Source: a bacterium
GTDB taxonomy: Bacteria; SZUA-182
Direction: 5' to 3'
Length of the DNA: 7,069 nucleotides
NCBI GenBank assembly: GCA_003230635.1
Contig: QIFF01000051.1
Coordinates: 1-7,069 of the forward strand
The notes under the pieces were generated by a model. The model had not been told where the DNA came from and ran no database searches. It saw only the letters and a program-made list of their open reading frames with translations. A program made the translations under genes and the position numbers. Positions 5,699 through 7,069 of the stretch are shown here, piece by piece (position 1 is the stretch's first letter; each line of letters opens with the position of its first letter).

Positions 5699-6958
5699 AT
5701 GGGACAAGAACTTGTGCGTGCTATTGAACAGGTAAGCAAAGAAAAGGGAATTGATAAAGCTATTTTGATTGAAACGGTGGAAGCCGCTATTTTATCCGCT
5801 TCCCGCAAACGTTTCAAGACGATGGATAATCTGATTGCCCGTTTTAATCCGGAAAGCAGCGAGGTTGAGCTTTTTCAGGTCAAAACGGTGGTTTCTGAAG
5901 TAAGCGATGCAGAAAGAGAAATTTCTCTGGAGGAAGCCCAAAAATTGTCTCCCCAGGCCCAATTGGATGAGGAGGTAGAGTGCAGGGTGGTGCTGGCTGC
6001 AGACTTCGGGCGTATTGCCGCCCAGACCGCCAAGCAGGTGATTGTCCAGCGCATGCGGGAGGCGGAACGGGACAGCATCTACCAGGAGTTTAAGCAGCGG
6101 GAAGGGGAGTTGGTTAACGGTATTGTTCAGCGGGTAGAAGGACGCCATATTATTATTGAGCTGGGCCGCACCGAAGCCCTCCTCCCTTACAGCGAACAGG
6201 TACCCAAGGAAAGTTACAAGCGCGGTGACCGCCTGCGGGCTTACCTCTTGGAAGTAAACCGTACCAGCCGGGGGCCGCAAATTATCCTCTCCCGCACCCA
6301 TCCCGGAATGGTGATCTGTCTGTTTAAGCTTGAGGTGCCGGAGATTGGCGAGGGCATCCTGGAAATCAAGGGGACGGTGCGCGAGCCTGGTTATCGCACC
6401 AAGATTGCCATTTATTCCCATGACAGCAACGTTGACCCGGTGGGCACTTGTGTGGGGATGCGGGGCTCGCGGGTGCAGGCTATTGTGCGCGAGCTGGAGG
6501 GGGAAAAGATTGATATTATCAAATGGAATGAGGACACTGCTGTCTTTGTTACCAACGCCCTCAGCCCGGCCCAGATTACCCGCATTAGCAAGACAGGCCC
6601 GTCCAGTATGGAAGTAGTTGTGGCTGATGATCAATTATCCCTGGGCATTGGTAAGAAGGGTCAAAACGTGCGCCTAGCTGCCAGACTGACCGGCTGGAAA
6701 ATTGATATAAAAAGCATTACTGAGGCAGGACAGGAAAGGGCTTTGATGGAGAAAAACCAACAGATCAGGGCCCTGATGAATATCCCGGGGGTGGGAGAAA
6801 AAAGCGCCGGCCAATTGGTGGAGGCTGGTTTTTATACTGTCCATGGCCTGGCGCGGGCCGAAGAGAAAGCCCTAACCGCAGTTCCGGGATTGGGCAGCAA
6901 AAAAGCCGTCCGCCTTATTGCTGAGGCAAAAAGAATATTGGAGGAAGCTAAGGGGTAA
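5699..6958 (+). CDS. nusA: Transcription termination/antitermination factor NusA
   Basis: NusA binds RNA polymerase and nascent RNA and tunes pausing, termination and antitermination. The 419-residue protein has the N-terminal polymerase-binding domain (1 to about 128), an S1 domain (about 134-200, GELVNGIVQRVEGRHIIIEL), and two KH domains. KH1 is marked by NVDPVGTCVGMRGSRVQAIV and KH2 by LGIGKKGQNVRLAARLTGW. A C-terminal tail of about 65 residues holds two helix-hairpin-helix motifs, IPGVGEKSAG (362-371) and VPGLGSKKAV (395-404). The tail makes it longer than the roughly 350-residue form in many Firmicutes and Thermotoga, and shorter than the 495-residue E. coli form. The classic partner rimP is not upstream; a terminator is. 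Whether ylxR/infB follow is outside the window. No truncation or missing core motif is seen. Confidence 0.98.
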   Translation: MGQELVRAIEQVSKEKGIDKAILIETVEAAILSASRKRFKTMDNLIARFNPESSEVELFQVKTVVSEVSDAEREISLEEAQKLSPQAQLDEEVECRVVLAADFGRIAAQTAKQVIVQRMREAERDSIYQEFKQREGELVNGIVQRVEGRHIIIELGRTEALLPYSEQVPKESYKRGDRLRAYLLEVNRTSRGPQIILSRTHPGMVICLFKLEVPEIGEGILEIKGTVREPGYRTKIAIYSHDSNVDPVGTCVGMRGSRVQAIVRELEGEKIDIIKWNEDTAVFVTNALSPAQITRISKTGPSSMEVVVADDQLSLGIGKKGQNVRLAARLTGWKIDIKSITEAGQERALMEKNQQIRALMNIPGVGEKSAGQLVEAGFYTVHGLARAEEKALTAVPGLGSKKAVRLIAEAKRILEEAKG

Positions 6959-7000
6959 AGGGAAAGAGCAGGTCATTGCTTTAGGGCACCTTGAAAAATG

Positions 7001-7069
7001 GCCTTTTCTTCCAATATCTGCGTTATGCTCAAAATTTAATCCTCGGAATATCAAACATATGCCTGCGGT
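7001..7069. repeat. Probable palindromic intergenic repeat, cut by the right edge
   Basis: After nusA there is no gene in the last 111 bases. Bases about 7038-7068 form an imperfect inverted pair, CCTCGGAATAT against ATATGCCTGCGG, around a CAAAC spacer. I recall similar CGGAATA...TATGCCTGCGG cores in repeats of other environmental genomes, where they sit at the centre of a longer palindrome; this is memory, not a search. Only one flank is visible, so the call is tentative. Confidence 0.35.

Noticed and set aside
5792..6634. Long minus-strand ORF (280 codons) inside nusA
   Set aside because: Antisense shadow of a strongly conserved NusA reading frame; no ribosome binding site or family motif recognised.
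6872..7054. Minus-strand ORF crossing the nusA 3' end
   Set aside because: It overlaps nusA coding sequence and the putative repeat, with no recognisable protein features.

Overview
This is a bacterial chromosomal segment in which every supported gene lies on the plus strand. The core genes are recognisable: the glutaminase subunit of carbamoyl-phosphate synthetase (carA, cut by the left edge), NAD kinase (nadK), D-aminoacyl-tRNA deacylase (dtd), a soluble PAS histidine kinase with an NtrC-type sigma54 activator, and transcription factor NusA. I cannot assign a phylum. The sigma54 activator, the NusA with a helix-hairpin-helix tail, moderate GC and repeat-rich intergenic DNA would fit a Gram-negative-type anaerobe, a deltaproteobacterium-like lineage, or an uncultured candidate phylum. 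That placement is inference only.

Layout. 1-684: 3' part of carA, with no carB after it. 683-822: a MITE-like repeat with 22-bp terminal inverted repeats and a core of 7-bp CAAA-headed units. It fills almost the whole gap between carA and nadK. 834-2394: nadK, dtd and a minimal nucleotidyltransferase (MntA type), joined by 4-bp ATGA overlaps. 2411-2899: a more A+T-rich reading frame for a small membrane coiled-coil protein. An in-frame TAA interrupts it, and a second membrane helix follows in the same frame. 2900-3085: a dense repeat region with a degenerate hairpin cluster, a second heptamer array and a compact 54-bp perfect cloverleaf palindrome. 3086-5522: the two-component pair. 5612-5639: a rho-independent terminator. 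5699-6958: nusA with a strong Shine-Dalgarno. 6959-7069: non-coding DNA ending inside what looks like another palindromic repeat.

How the genes relate. nadK and dtd are housekeeping genes (NADP supply and removal of D-amino acids from tRNA). The nucleotidyltransferase is attached to them by overlap, but its usual HEPN toxin (HepT) is absent and the interrupted membrane protein sits where the toxin would be. The kinase and the sigma54 activator are adjacent (16-bp gap) and probably form a cognate phosphorelay. Their targets are not in the window, and I found no convincing -24/-12 promoter.

Most worth a second look: the cloverleaf element; the heptamer arrays shared by the two intergenic regions; an apparent 8-residue in-frame deletion in a conserved NAD kinase loop; and the orphan nucleotidyltransferase next to the interrupted membrane coiled-coil gene. 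I see no CRISPR array, rRNA, tRNA, transposase or clearly new multi-gene defence system.
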